A stretch of 64,000 nt of DNA from Hippophae tibetana (GCA_037013495.1 CM072801.1:77733816-77797815), one strand, 5' to 3'. Shown: positions 37,262-51,621, counted from the first letter of the stretch. Translations and numbers: made by a program. Notes: generated from the letters alone by a model not told the origin.

Positions 37262-38575
37262 ATGCATCCAAACGACTATTATAATAAATCAAATCGAAGC
37301 TCGTTTCGATTACTACAAAGACAACCTTACATTATTTCATTACTCCTTGTGTCTGAACCCAAGTTTCTTTATTTACACTATTTACATATGTCTAAAAATT
37401 TGGTCGTATCATATGGAGTTGTTTTTGGTTCTTGTTCCTTAGGCTTCAATTACGATCATCTTAACCACATTCATGGTTATTCAATCGTTCCTATTTGTTG
37501 GAGTTCCTATATTACCAGGTTCTTTGGCAAAAGGATATAAGTCATATCGAATCATAGCCGTGGTTTCTGAAAATAGGTTCTCCACATGCTTCTATCCATT
37601 TTCGAATGTTATATTTTTACAAAACATCATTATTTGATTGTTTATTGTGTTTTTGTGTCATGAATCACCTAAAATAGAAGGAATTTTCACCCACAAGTCT
37701 TGCATTTTCTTTAAATATTTTTGTCGTTGTTTTCGTCACTGGATTTATTTTCGCATTTTTCATTGAATTCTTCCTATCTTTTTCTTGTTATTTTACTTAT
37801 GTGTTTAATTTATCTTTGTTTTCTAAAAAACAAGAGAGTTGTTGCCATTCACTGTTTCGAAAAAATAACTAATAATTTGGATTGAAGCTTTAAACTGTCA
37901 TAACTTTTAATTCATGCATCCAAATGACTATTATAATAAATCAAATCGAAGCTCGTTTCGATTACTACAAAGACAACCTTACATTATTTCATTACTCCTT
38001 GTTTCTGAACCCAAGTTTGTTTATTTACCCTATTTACATATGTCTAAAAATTTGGTCGTATCATATGGAGTTGTTTTTGGTTCTTGTTCCTTAGGCATCA
38101 TTTACGATCATCTTAACCACATTCATGGTTATTCAATCGTTCCTATTTGTTGGAGTTCCTATATTCCCAGGTTCTTTGCCTAAAGGATACTAGTCATATG
38201 GAATCAGAGCCGTGGTTTCTGAAAATAGGTTCTCCACATGCTTCTATCCATTTTCTAATGTTATATTTTGACAAAACATCATTATTTGATTGTTTATTGT
38301 GTTTTTGAGTCATGAATCACCTAAAATAGAAGGAATTTTCACCTCCAAGTCTTGCATTTTCTTTAAATATTTTAGTCTTGTTTTCGTCATTGGATTTATT
38401 TTCGCAATTTTCATTGAATTATTCCTATCTTTTTCTTGTTATTTTACTTATATGTTTAATTTATCTTTGTTCTTCTAAAAAACAAGAGAGTTGTTGCCAT
38501 TCACTGTTTCGAAAAAATAACTAATAATGTGGGTTGAAGCTTTAAATTGTCATAACTTTTAATTCTTGCATCCAA

Positions 38576-38941
38576 ATGACTATTATAATAAATCAAATCG
38601 AAGCTCGTGTCGATTACTACAAAGACAACCTTACATTATTTCATTACTCCTTGTTTCTGAACCCAAGTTTGTTTATTTACCCTATTTACATACGTCTAAA
38701 TGTTTGGTCGTATCATATGGAGTTGTTTTTGCTTCTTGTTCCTTCGGCTTCAATTACGATCATCTTAACCACATTTATGGTTATTCAATCGTTCCTATTT
38801 GTTGGAGTTCATATATTACCAGGTTTTTCGCCTAAAGGATATAAGTCATATGGAATCACAACCGTGGTTTCTAAAAATAGGTTCTGTACATGCTTCTATC
38901 TATTTTCTAATGTTATATTTTTACAAAACATCATTATTTGA
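38576..38941 (+). other. Longest open frame in the array (121 codons), hydrophobic, probably not a gene
   Basis: This second plus-strand frame is open here, and in the identical 43144-43509, because 'ccttaggc' became 'ccttcggc', removing a TAG found in most copies. S monomers (31417-31761, 34028-34372) and A monomers have 'cctttggc' with the same effect. The product is rich in F, I, L and S, with a possible membrane-like stretch in the middle. That is what a T-rich strand yields in this frame. After a TGA at 38939 the frame continues in a shorter open stretch. No homologue is recognised. Confidence 0.6.
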
Positions 38942-39251
38942 TTGTTTATTGTGTTTTTGAGTCATGAATCACTCAAAATTGAAGGAATTTTCACCCACAA
39001 CTCTTGCATTTTCTTTAAATATTTTTGTCGTTGTTTTCGTCATTGGATTTATTTTTGCATTTTTCATTGAATTCTTCCTATCTTTTTCTTGTTCTTTTAC
39101 TTATGTGTTTAATTTATCTTTGTTCTTCTAAAAATCAAGAGAGTTGTTGCAATTCATTGTTTGGAAAAAATAACTAATAATTTGGGTTGAAGCTTTAAAC
39201 TGTCATAACTTTTAATTCATGCATCCAAACGACTATTATAATAAATCAAAT

Positions 39252-39265
39252 CGAAGCTCGCTTCG
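39252..39265. repeat. 14-bp dyad CGAAGCTCGCTTCG
   Basis: CGAAGC and GCTTCG are exact inverse complements separated by TC, giving a six-pair stem. The usual monomer has CGAAGCTCGTTTCG with one mispair, and another class has CGAAGCTCCTTTCG. The perfect-stem form is found in 39219, 39871, 40524, 41830, 43787, 44439, 45092, 46398, 47704, 49010, 50316, 51622, 52926, 54232 and 55538, so it is confined to the region from about 39 to 56 kb. No function is assigned. Confidence 0.75.
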
Positions 39266-41176
39266 ATTACTACAAAGACAACCTTACATTATTTTATTAC
39301 TCCTTGTGTCTGAACCCAAGTTTCTTTATTTACACTTTTTACATATGTCTAAAAATTTGGTCGTATCATATGGAGTTGTTTTTGGTTCTTGTTCCTTAGG
39401 CTTCATTTACGAACATCTTAACCACATTCATGGTTATTCAATCGTTCCTATTTGTTGGAGTTCCTATATTCCCAGGTTCTTTGCCTAAAGGATACTAGTC
39501 ATATCGAATCATAGCCGTGGTTTCTGAAAATAGGTTCTCCACATGCTTCTATCCATTTTCTAATGTTATATTTTTACAAAACATTATTATTTGATTGTTT
39601 ATTGGGTTTTTGAGTCATGAATCACCTAAAATAGAAGGAATTTTCACCCACAAGTCTTGCATTTTCTTTAAATATTTTTGTCTTGTTTTCGTCATTGGAT
39701 TTATTTTTGCATTTTTCATTGAATTCTTCCTATCTTTTTCTTTTTCTTTTACTTATGTGTTTAATTTATCTTTGTTCTTCTAAAAATCAAGAGAGTTGTT
39801 GCAATTCATTGTTTGGAAAAAATAACTAATAATTTGGGTTGAAGCTTTAAATTGTCATAACTTTTAATTCATGCATCCAAACGACTATTATAATAAATCA
39901 AATCGAAGCTCGCTTCGATTACTACAAAGACAACCTTACATTATTTCATTACTCCTTGTTTCTGAACCCAAGTTTGTTTACTAACCCTATTTACATACGT
40001 CTAAAAGTTTGGTCGTATCCTATGGAGTTGTTTTTGCTTCTTGTTCCTTAGGCTTCAATTACGATCATCTTAACCACATTCATGGTTATTCAATCGTTCC
40101 TATTTGTTGTAGAACCTATATTCCCAACTTCTTGGCCTAAAGGATATAAGTCATATGGAATCACAGCCGTGGTTTCTGAAAATAGGTTCTGTACATGCTT
40201 CTATCTATTTTCTATTGTTATATTTTTACAAAACATCATTATTTGATTGTTTATTGTGTTTTTGAGTCATGAATCACTCAAAATTGAAGGAATTTTCACC
40301 CACAACTCTTGCATTTTCTTTAAATATTTTTGTCGTTGTTTTCGTCATTGGATTTATTTTTGCATTTTTCATTGAATTCTTCCTATCTTTTTCTTGTTCT
40401 TTTACTTATGTGTTTAATTTATCTTTGTTCTTCTAAAAAACAAGAGAGTTGTTGCAATTCACTAATTCGAAAAAATAATTAATAATTTGGGTTGAAGCTT
40501 TAAACTATCGTAACTTTTAATTCATGCATCAACACGACTATTATAATAAATCAAATCGAAGCTCGCTTCGATTACTACAAAGACAACCTTACATTATTTC
40601 ATTACTCCTTGTTTCTGAACCCAAGTTTGTTTATTTAACCTATTTACATACGTCTAAAAGTTTGGTCGTATCATATGGAGTTGTTTTTGGTTCTTGTTCC
40701 TTAGGCTTCCATTACGATCATCTTAACCACATTCATGGTTATTCAATCATTCCTATTTGTTGGAGTTCCTATATTACCAGGTTCTTTGGCAAAAGAATAT
40801 AAGTCATATCGAATCATAGCCGTGGTTTCTGAAAATAGGTTCTCCACATGCTTCTATCTTTTTTCTAATGTTATGTTTTTACAAAACATCATTATTTGAT
40901 TGTTTATTGTGTTTATAAGTCATAAATCACCTAAAATAGAAGGGATTTTCACCAACAAGTCTTGCATTTTCTTTAAATATTTTTGTCGTTGTTTTCGTCA
41001 TTGGATTTATTTTCCCATTTTTCATTGAATTCTTCCTATCTTTTTCTTGTTCTTTTACTTATGTGTTTGATTTATCTTTGTTCTTCTAAAAAACAAGAGA
41101 GTTGTTGCAATTCACTGTTTCGAAAAAATAACTAATAATTTGGGTTGAAGCTTTAAACTGTCATAACTTTTAATTA

Positions 41177-41829
41177 AACCATCCAAATGACTATTATAAT
41201 AAATCAAATCGAAGCTCCTTTCGATTACTACAAAGATAACCTTATATTATTTCATTACTCCTTGGTTCTGAACCCAAGTTTGTTTATTTACCCTATTTAC
41301 ATACGTCTAAAAGTTTGGTCGTATCATATGGAGTTGTTTTTGGTTCTTGTTCCTTAGGCTTCAATTACGATCATCTTAACCACATTAATGGTTATTCAAT
41401 CGTTCCTATTTGTTGGAGTTCCTATATTACCAGGTTCTTTGGCAAAAGGATATAAGTCATATCGAATCATAGCCGTGGTTTCTGAAAATAGGTTCTCCAC
41501 ATGCTTCTATCCATTTTCTAATGTTATATTTTTACAAAACATCATTATTTGATTGTTTATTGTGTTTTTGAGTCATGAATCACCTAAAATAGAAGGAATT
41601 TTCACCCACAACTCTTGCATTTTCTTTAAATATTTTTGTCGTTGTTTTCGTCATTGGATTTATTTTTGCATTTTTCATTGAATTCTTCCTATCTTTTTCT
41701 TGTTCTTTTACTTATGTGTTTAATTTATCTTTGTTCTTCTAAAAAACAAGAGAGTTGTTGCAATTCACTAATTCGAAAAAATAACTAATAATTTGGGTTG
41801 AAGCTTTAAACTATCGTAACTTTTAATTC
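41177..41829 (+). repeat. Monomer with destroyed anchor (ATG to AAC)
   Basis: The usual 'taattcatgcatcc' reads 'taattaaaccatcc', removing both the NsiI-type palindrome and the start of the recurrent frame. The monomer also has 'aagctcctttcg' and 'gataaccttatatt'. Its exact duplicate lies at 45745-46397. Related monomers 47051 and 53579 share 'ctcctttcg' and 'cttatatt' but keep the anchor in the form 'taattaatgcatcc'. Confidence 0.85.
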
Positions 41830-41872
41830 ATGCATCAACACGACTATTATAATAAATCAACACGAAGCTCGC

Positions 41873-41918
41873 TTCGATTACTACAAAGACAACCTTACAT
41901 TATTTCATTACTCCTTGT
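41873..41918 (+). other. Recombination junction of the seven-monomer duplication
   Basis: Monomer 41830 opens with the 46398-type head ('catcaacacg', 'aatcaacacg', 'gctcgcttcg') and continues as 37262 type ('cttgtgtctgaacc', 'tttctttatttacac'). The last head-specific base is about 41872 and the first body-specific base about 41919. The join is in register. Confidence 0.88.
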
Positions 41919-44900
41919 GTCTGAACCCAAGTTTCTTTATTTACACTATTTACATATGTCTAAAAATTTGGTCGTATCATATGGAGTTGTTTTTGGTTCT
42001 TGTTCCTTAGGCTTCAATTACGATCATCTTAACCACATTCATGGTTATTCAATCGTTCCTATTTGTTGGAGTTCCTATATTACCAGGTTCTTTGGCAAAA
42101 GGATATAAGTCATATCGAATCATAGCCGTGGTTTCTGAAAATAGGTTCTCCACATGCTTCTATCCATTTTCGAATGTTATATTTTTACAAAACATCATTA
42201 TTTGATTGTTTATTGTGTTTTTGTGTCATGAATCACCTAAAATAGAAGGAATTTTCACCCACAAGTCTTGCATTTTCTTTAAATATTTTTGTCGTTGTTT
42301 TCGTCACTGGATTTATTTTCGCATTTTTCATTGAATTCTTCCTATCTTTTTCTTGTTATTTTACTTATGTGTTTAATTTATCTTTGTTTTCTAAAAAACA
42401 AGAGAGTTGTTGCCATTCACTGTTTCGAAAAAATAACTAATAATTTGGATTGAAGCTTTAAACTGTCATAACTTTTAATTCATGCATCCAAATGACTATT
42501 ATAATAAATCAAATCGAAGCTCGTTTCGATTACTACAAAGACAACCTTACATTATTTCATTACTCCTTGTTTCTGAACCCAAGTTTGTTTATTTACCCTA
42601 TTTACATATGTCTAAAAATTTGGTCGTATCATATGGAGTTGTTTTTGGTTCTTGTTCCTTAGGCATCATTTACGATCATCTTAACCACATTCATGGTTAT
42701 TCAATCGTTCCTATTTGTTGGAGTTCCTATATTCCCAGGTTCTTTGCCTAAAGGATACTAGTCATATGGAATCAGAGCCGTGGTTTCTGAAAATAGGTTC
42801 TCCACATGCTTCTATCCATTTTCTAATGTTATATTTTGACAAAACATCATTATTTGATTGTTTATTGTGTTTTTGAGTCATGAATCACCTAAAATAGAAG
42901 GAATTTTCACCTCCAAGTCTTGCATTTTCTTTAAATATTTTAGTCTTGTTTTCGTCATTGGATTTATTTTCGCAATTTTCATTGAATTATTCCTATCTTT
43001 TTCTTGTTATTTTACTTATATGTTTAATTTATCTTTGTTCTTCTAAAAAACAAGAGAGTTGTTGCCATTCACTGTTTCGAAAAAATAACTAATAATGTGG
43101 GTTGAAGCTTTAAATTGTCATAACTTTTAATTCTTGCATCCAAATGACTATTATAATAAATCAAATCGAAGCTCGTGTCGATTACTACAAAGACAACCTT
43201 ACATTATTTCATTACTCCTTGTTTCTGAACCCAAGTTTGTTTATTTACCCTATTTACATACGTCTAAATGTTTGGTCGTATCATATGGAGTTGTTTTTGC
43301 TTCTTGTTCCTTCGGCTTCAATTACGATCATCTTAACCACATTTATGGTTATTCAATCGTTCCTATTTGTTGGAGTTCATATATTACCAGGTTTTTCGCC
43401 TAAAGGATATAAGTCATATGGAATCACAACCGTGGTTTCTAAAAATAGGTTCTGTACATGCTTCTATCTATTTTCTAATGTTATATTTTTACAAAACATC
43501 ATTATTTGATTGTTTATTGTGTTTTTGAGTCATGAATCACTCAAAATTGAAGGAATTTTCACCCACAACTCTTGCATTTTCTTTAAATATTTTTGTCGTT
43601 GTTTTCGTCATTGGATTTATTTTTGCATTTTTCATTGAATTCTTCCTATCTTTTTCTTGTTCTTTTACTTATGTGTTTAATTTATCTTTGTTCTTCTAAA
43701 AATCAAGAGAGTTGTTGCAATTCATTGTTTGGAAAAAATAACTAATAATTTGGGTTGAAGCTTTAAACTGTCATAACTTTTAATTCATGCATCCAAACGA
43801 CTATTATAATAAATCAAATCGAAGCTCGCTTCGATTACTACAAAGACAACCTTACATTATTTTATTACTCCTTGTGTCTGAACCCAAGTTTCTTTATTTA
43901 CACTTTTTACATATGTCTAAAAATTTGGTCGTATCATATGGAGTTGTTTTTGGTTCTTGTTCCTTAGGCTTCATTTACGAACATCTTAACCACATTCATG
44001 GTTATTCAATCGTTCCTATTTGTTGGAGTTCCTATATTCCCAGGTTCTTTGCCTAAAGGATACTAGTCATATCGAATCATAGCCGTGGTTTCTGAAAATA
44101 GGTTCTCCACATGCTTCTATCCATTTTCTAATGTTATATTTTTACAAAACATTATTATTTGATTGTTTATTGGGTTTTTGAGTCATGAATCACCTAAAAT
44201 AGAAGGAATTTTCACCCACAAGTCTTGCATTTTCTTTAAATATTTTTGTCTTGTTTTCGTCATTGGATTTATTTTTGCATTTTTCATTGAATTCTTCCTA
44301 TCTTTTTCTTTTTCTTTTACTTATGTGTTTAATTTATCTTTGTTCTTCTAAAAATCAAGAGAGTTGTTGCAATTCATTGTTTGGAAAAAATAACTAATAA
44401 TTTGGGTTGAAGCTTTAAATTGTCATAACTTTTAATTCATGCATCCAAACGACTATTATAATAAATCAAATCGAAGCTCGCTTCGATTACTACAAAGACA
44501 ACCTTACATTATTTCATTACTCCTTGTTTCTGAACCCAAGTTTGTTTACTAACCCTATTTACATACGTCTAAAAGTTTGGTCGTATCCTATGGAGTTGTT
44601 TTTGCTTCTTGTTCCTTAGGCTTCAATTACGATCATCTTAACCACATTCATGGTTATTCAATCGTTCCTATTTGTTGTAGAACCTATATTCCCAACTTCT
44701 TGGCCTAAAGGATATAAGTCATATGGAATCACAGCCGTGGTTTCTGAAAATAGGTTCTGTACATGCTTCTATCTATTTTCTATTGTTATATTTTTACAAA
44801 ACATCATTATTTGATTGTTTATTGTGTTTTTGAGTCATGAATCACTCAAAATTGAAGGAATTTTCACCCACAACTCTTGCATTTTCTTTAAATATTTTTG

Positions 44901-46440
44901 TCGTTGTTTTCGTCATTGGATTTATTTTTGCATTTTTCATTGAATTCTTCCTATCTTTTTCTTGTTCTTTTACTTATGTGTTTAATTTATCTTTGTTCTT
45001 CTAAAAAACAAGAGAGTTGTTGCAATTCACTAATTCGAAAAAATAATTAATAATTTGGGTTGAAGCTTTAAACTATCGTAACTTTTAATTCATGCATCAA
45101 CACGACTATTATAATAAATCAAATCGAAGCTCGCTTCGATTACTACAAAGACAACCTTACATTATTTCATTACTCCTTGTTTCTGAACCCAAGTTTGTTT
45201 ATTTAACCTATTTACATACGTCTAAAAGTTTGGTCGTATCATATGGAGTTGTTTTTGGTTCTTGTTCCTTAGGCTTCCATTACGATCATCTTAACCACAT
45301 TCATGGTTATTCAATCATTCCTATTTGTTGGAGTTCCTATATTACCAGGTTCTTTGGCAAAAGAATATAAGTCATATCGAATCATAGCCGTGGTTTCTGA
45401 AAATAGGTTCTCCACATGCTTCTATCTTTTTTCTAATGTTATGTTTTTACAAAACATCATTATTTGATTGTTTATTGTGTTTATAAGTCATAAATCACCT
45501 AAAATAGAAGGGATTTTCACCAACAAGTCTTGCATTTTCTTTAAATATTTTTGTCGTTGTTTTCGTCATTGGATTTATTTTCCCATTTTTCATTGAATTC
45601 TTCCTATCTTTTTCTTGTTCTTTTACTTATGTGTTTGATTTATCTTTGTTCTTCTAAAAAACAAGAGAGTTGTTGCAATTCACTGTTTCGAAAAAATAAC
45701 TAATAATTTGGGTTGAAGCTTTAAACTGTCATAACTTTTAATTAAACCATCCAAATGACTATTATAATAAATCAAATCGAAGCTCCTTTCGATTACTACA
45801 AAGATAACCTTATATTATTTCATTACTCCTTGGTTCTGAACCCAAGTTTGTTTATTTACCCTATTTACATACGTCTAAAAGTTTGGTCGTATCATATGGA
45901 GTTGTTTTTGGTTCTTGTTCCTTAGGCTTCAATTACGATCATCTTAACCACATTAATGGTTATTCAATCGTTCCTATTTGTTGGAGTTCCTATATTACCA
46001 GGTTCTTTGGCAAAAGGATATAAGTCATATCGAATCATAGCCGTGGTTTCTGAAAATAGGTTCTCCACATGCTTCTATCCATTTTCTAATGTTATATTTT
46101 TACAAAACATCATTATTTGATTGTTTATTGTGTTTTTGAGTCATGAATCACCTAAAATAGAAGGAATTTTCACCCACAACTCTTGCATTTTCTTTAAATA
46201 TTTTTGTCGTTGTTTTCGTCATTGGATTTATTTTTGCATTTTTCATTGAATTCTTCCTATCTTTTTCTTGTTCTTTTACTTATGTGTTTAATTTATCTTT
46301 GTTCTTCTAAAAAACAAGAGAGTTGTTGCAATTCACTAATTCGAAAAAATAACTAATAATTTGGGTTGAAGCTTTAAACTATCGTAACTTTTAATTCATG
46401 CATCAACACGACTATTATAATAAATCAACACGAAGCTCGC
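41873..46440 (+). repeat. Seven-monomer duplication, copy 2 (4568 bp)
   Basis: Covers the rest of 41830, then 42482, 43134, 43787, 44439, 45092, 45745 and the head of 46398, in the same order and with the same private variants as 37305-41872. Absence of visible differences over kilobases of otherwise variable satellite means the event is very recent. Alternatively, the repeat was created by assembly and needs read support. Confidence 0.92.
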
Positions 46441-49009
46441 TTCGATTACTACAAAGACAACCTTACATTATTTCATTACTCCTTGTTTCTGAACCCAAGT
46501 TTGTTTATTTAACCTATTTACATACGTCTAAAAGTTTGGTCGTATCATATGGAGTTGTTTTTGGTTCTTGTTCCTTAGGCTTCAATTACGATCATCTTAA
46601 CCACATTCATGGTTATTCAATCGTTCCTATTTGTTATAGTTCCTATATTCCCAACTTCTTGGCCTAAAGGATACTAGTCATATGGAATCATAGCCGTGGT
46701 TTCTGAAAATAGGTTCTCCACATGCTTCTATTCATTTTCTAATGTTATATTTTTACAAAACATCATTATTTGATTGTTTATTGTGTTTTTGAGTAATGAA
46801 TCACCTAAAATAGAAGGAATTTTCACCCACAACTCTTTCATTTTCTTTAAATATTTTTGTCGTTGTTTTCGTCACTGGATTTATTTTCGCATTTTTCATT
46901 GAATTCTTCCTATCTTTTTCTTGTTATTTTACTTATGTGTTTAATTTATCTTTGTTCTTCTAAAAAACAAGAGAGTTGTTGCCATTCACTGTTTCGAAAA
47001 AATAACTAATAATTTGGGTTGAAGCTTTAAACTGTCATAACTTTTAATTAATGCATCCAAATGACTATTATAATAAATCAAATCGAAGCTCCTTTCGATT
47101 ACTACAAAGACAACCTTATATTATTTCATTACTCCTTGGTTCTGAACCCAAGTTTGTTTATTTACCCTATTTACATACGTCTAAAAGTTTGGTCGTATCA
47201 TATGGAGTTGTTTTTGGTTCTTGTTCCTTAGGCTTCAATTACGATCATCTTAACCACATTAATGGTTATTCAATAGTTCTTATTTGTTGGAGTTCCTATA
47301 TTACCATGTTCTTGGCCTAAAGTATATAAGTCATATGGAATCACAGCCGTGGTTTCTGAAAATAGGTTCTGTACATGCTTCTAGCTATTTTCTAATGTTA
47401 TATTTTTACAAAACATCATTATTTGATTGTTTATTGTGTTTTTGAGTCATGAATCACTCAAAATTGAAGGAATTTTCACCCACAACTCTTGCATTTTCTT
47501 TAAATATTTTTGTCGTTGTTTTCGTCATTGGATTTATTTTCGCAGTTTTCATTGAATTCTTCCTATCTTTTTCTTGTTCTTTTACTTATGTGTTTAATTT
47601 ATCTTTGTTCTTCTAAAAAACAAGAGAGTTGTTGCAATTCACAGTTTCGAAAAAATAACTAATAATTTGGGTTGAAGCTTTAAACTATCATAACTTTTAA
47701 TTCATGCATCCACACGACTATTATAATAAATCAAATCGAAGCTCGCTTCGATTACTACAAAGACAACCTTACATTATTTCATTACTCCTTGTGTCTGAAC
47801 GCAAGTTTCTTTATTTACACTATTTACATATGTCTAAAAGTTTGGTCGTATCATATGGAGTTGTTTTTGGTTCTTGTTCCTTAGGCTTCAATTACGATCA
47901 TCTTAACCACATTCATGGTTATTCAATCGTTCCTATTTGTTATAGTTCCTATATTCCCAACTTCTTGGCCTAAAGGATACTAGTCATATGGAATCATAGC
48001 CGTGGTTTCTGAAAATAGGTTCTCCACATGCTTCTATTCATTTTCTAATGTTATATTTTTACAAAACATCATTATTTGATTGTTTATTGTGTTTTTGAGT
48101 AATGAATCACCTAAAATAGAAGGAATTTTCACCCACAACTCTTGCATTTTCTTTAAATATTTTTGTCGTTGTTTTCGTCACTGGATTTATTTTCGCATTT
48201 TTCATTGAATTCTTCCTATCATTTTCTTGTTATTTTACTTATGTGTTTAATTAATCTTTGTTCTTCTAAAAAACAAGAGAGTTGTTGCCATTCACTGTTT
48301 CGAAAAAATAACTAATAATTTGGGTTGAAGCTTTAAACTGTCATAACTTTTAATTCATGCATCCAAATGACTATTATAATAAATCAAATCGAAGCTCGTT
48401 TCGATTACTACAAAGCCAACCTTACATTATTTCATTACTCCTTGTTTCTGAACCCAAGTTTGTTTATTTACCCTATTTACATACGTCTAAAAGTTTGGTC
48501 GTATCATATGGAGTTGTTTTTGGTTCTTGTTCCTTAAGCTTCAATTACGATCATCTTAACCACATTAATGGTTATTCAATCGTTCCTATTTGTTGGAGTT
48601 CCTATATTACCGGGTTCTTTGGCAAAAGGATATAAGTCATATCGAATCATAGCCGTGGTTTCTGAAAATAGGTTCTCCACATGCTTCTATCTTTTTTCTA
48701 ATGTTATATTTTTACAAAACATTATTATTTGATTGTTTATTGTGTTTTTGAGTCATAAATCACCTAAAATAGAAGGGATTTTCACCCACAAGTCTTGCAT
48801 TTTCTTTAAATATTTTTGTCGTTGTTTTGGTCATTGGATTTATTTTTGCATTTTTCATTGAATTCTTCCTATCTTTTTCTTGTTCTTTTACTTATGTGTT
48901 TAATTTATCTTTGTTCTTCTAAAAAACAAGAGAGTTGTTGCAATTCACTGTTTCGAAAAAATAACTAATAATTTGGGTTGAAGCTTTAAACTATCATAAC
49001 TTTTAATTC
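46398..49009 (+). repeat. Monomers 46398-48357, parent of an older duplication
   Basis: 46398 is a hybrid: its head is the 45092/41830 type, but its tail ('gttatagttcc', 'cccaacttcttgg', 'ttcattttc', 'gagtaatgaatc') is that of 47704. 47051 has 'cttctagctatt' and 'cgcagttttc'; 47704 has 'gaacgcaag'; 48357 has 'cttaagcttc', 'accgggttc' and 'tttggtcattgg'. All these labels recur in order from 53579 at an offset of about 6528 bp. Confidence 0.8.
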
Positions 49010-51621
49010 ATGCATCCACACGACTATTATAATAAATCAAATCGAAGCTCGCTTCGATTACTACAAAGACAACCTTACATTATTTCATTACTCCTTGTGT
49101 ATGAACCCAAGTTTCTTTATTTACACTATTTACATATGTCTAAAAATTTGGTCGTATCATATGGAGTTGTTTTTGGTTCTTGTTCCTTAGGCTTCAATTA
49201 CGATCATCTTAACCACATTAATGGTTATTCAATCTTTCCTATTTGTAGGAGTTCCTATATTCCCAGGTTCTTTGCATAAAGGATACTAGTCATATGGAAT
49301 CATAGCCGTGGTTTCTGAAAATATGTTCTCCACATGCTTCTATCCATTTTCTAATGTTATATTTTTACAAAACATCATTATTTGATTGTTTATTGTGTTT
49401 TTGAGTCATGAATCACCTAAAATAGAAGGAATTTTCACCCACAAGTCTTGCATTTTCTTTAAATATTTTTGACGTTGTTTTCGTCACTGGATTTATTTTC
49501 GCATTTTTCATTGAATTCTTCCTATCTTTTTCTTGTTATTTTACTTATGTGTTTAATTTATCTTTGTTCTTCTAAAAAACAAGAGAGTTGTTGCCATTCA
49601 CTGTTTCGAAAAAATAACTAATAATTTGGGTTGAAGCTTTAAACTGTCATAACTTTTAATTCATGCATCCAAATGACTATTATAATAAATCAAATCGAAG
49701 CTCGTTTCGATTACTACAAAGACAACGTTACATTATTTCATTACTCCTTGTTTCTGAACCCAAGTTTGTTTATTTACCCTATTTACATACGTCTAAAAGT
49801 TTGGTCGTATCATATGGAGTTGTTTTTGGTTCTTGTTCCTTAGGCTTCAATTACGATCATCTTAACCACATTAATGGTTATTCAATCGTTCCTTTTTGTT
49901 GGAGTTCCTATATTACCAGGTTCTTGGCCTAAAGGATATAAGTCATATGGAATCACAGCCGTCGTTTCTGAAAATAGGTTCTGTACATGCTTCTATCTAT
50001 TTTCTAATGTTATGTTTTTACAAAACATCATTATTTGATTGTTTATTGTGTTTTTGAGTCATGAATCACTCAAAATAGAAGGAATTTTCACCCACAAGTC
50101 TTGCATTTTCTTTAAATATTTTTGTCGTTGTTTTCGTCACTGGATTTATTTTCGCATTTTTCATTGAATTCTTCCTATCTTTTTCTTGTTATTTTACTTA
50201 TGTGTTTAATTTATCTTTGTTCTTCTAAAAAACAAGAGAGTTGTTGCAATTCACTGTTTCGAAAAAATAACTAATAATTTGGGTTGAAGCTTTAAACTAT
50301 CATAACTTTTAATTCATGCATCCACACGACTATTATAATAAATCAAATCGAAGCTCGCTTCGATTACTACAAAGACAACCTTACATTATTTCATTACTCC
50401 TTGTGTCTGAACCCAAGTTTCATTATTTACACTATTTACATATGTCTAAAAATTTGGTCGTATCATATGGAGTTGTTTTTGGTTCTTGTTCCTTAGGCTT
50501 CAATTACGATCATCTTAACCACATTAATGGTTATTCAATCTTTCCTATTTGTAGGAGTTCCTATATTCCCAGGTTCTTTGCCTAAAGGATACTAGTCATA
50601 TGGAATCATAGCCGTGGTTTCTGAAAATATGTTCTCCACATGCTTCTATCCATTTTCTAATGTTATATTTTTACAAAACATCATTATTTGATTGTTTATT
50701 GTGTTTTTGAGTCATGAATCACCTAAAATAGAAGGAATTTTCACCCACAAGTCTTGCATTTTCTTTAAATATTTTTGACGTTGTTTTCGTCACTGGATTT
50801 ATTTTCGCATTTTTCATTGAATTCTTCCTATCTTTTTCTTGTTATTTTACTTATGTGTTTAATTTATCTTTGTTCTTCTAAAAAACAAGAGAGTTGTTGC
50901 CATTCACTGTTTCGAAAAAATAACTAATAATTTGGGTTGAAGCTTTAAACTGTCATAACTTTTAATTCATGCATCCAAATGACTATTATAATAAATCAAA
51001 TCCAAGCTCGTTTCGATTACTACAAAGACAACGTTACATTATTTCATTACTCCTTGTTTCTGAACCCAAGTTTGTTTATTTACCCTATTTACATACGTCT
51101 AAAAGTTTGGTCGTATCATATGGAGTTGTTTTTGGTTCTTGTTCCTTAGGCTTCAATTACGATCATCTTAACCACATTAATGGTTATTCAATCGTTCCTA
51201 TTTGTTGGTGTTCCTATATTACCAGGTTCTTGGCCTAAAGGATATAAGTCATATGGAATCATAGCCGTGGTTTCTGAAAATAACTTCTCTGCATGCTTCT
51301 ATCTGTTTTCTAATGTTATATTTTTACAAAACATCATTATTTGATTGTTTATTGTGTTTTTGAGTCATAAATCACTCAAAATAGAAGGAATTTTCACCCA
51401 CAACTCTTGCATTTTCTTTAAATATTTTTGTCGTTGTTTTCGTCATTGGATTTATTTTTGCATTTTTCATTGAATTCTTCCTATCTTTTTCTTGTTCTTT
51501 TACTTATGTGTTTAATTTATCTTTGTTCTTCTAAAAAACAAGAGAGTTGTTGCAATTCACTGTTTCGAAAAAATAACTAATAATTTGGGTTGAAGCTTTA
51601 AACTCTCATAACTTTTAATTA
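49010..51621 (+). repeat. Two tandem N-O dimers (1306-bp period)
   Basis: Monomers 49010 and 50316 (N) share 'gctcgcttcg', 'caatctttcc', 'tttgtaggag', 'aatatgttctcc' and 'tttttgacgttg'. Monomers 49663 and 50969 (O) share 'gacaacgttac' and the 'ttcttggcctaaagg' ending. The N-O pair is repeated once with few differences, so the local unit is a dimer. 55538 and 56191 are a further, more distant N-O pair. Confidence 0.83.

Larger units (their letters stand above)
37305..41872 (+). repeat. Seven-monomer duplication, copy 1 (4568 bp)
   Basis: It spans seven monomer lengths less three bases, covering monomers 37262 (part), 37914, 38566, 39219, 39871, 40524, 41177 and the head of 41830. Every oddity here recurs 4568 bp downstream. 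These include 'tttttgtgtcatg', the base loss in 'tttgttttctaaa', the anchor change to TTGCAT at 38566, 'ttactaaccc' in 39871, 'catcaacacg' in 40524 and the destroyed anchor ('taattaaacc') at 41177. I saw no difference between the copies in the parts compared by eye. Confidence 0.92.
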
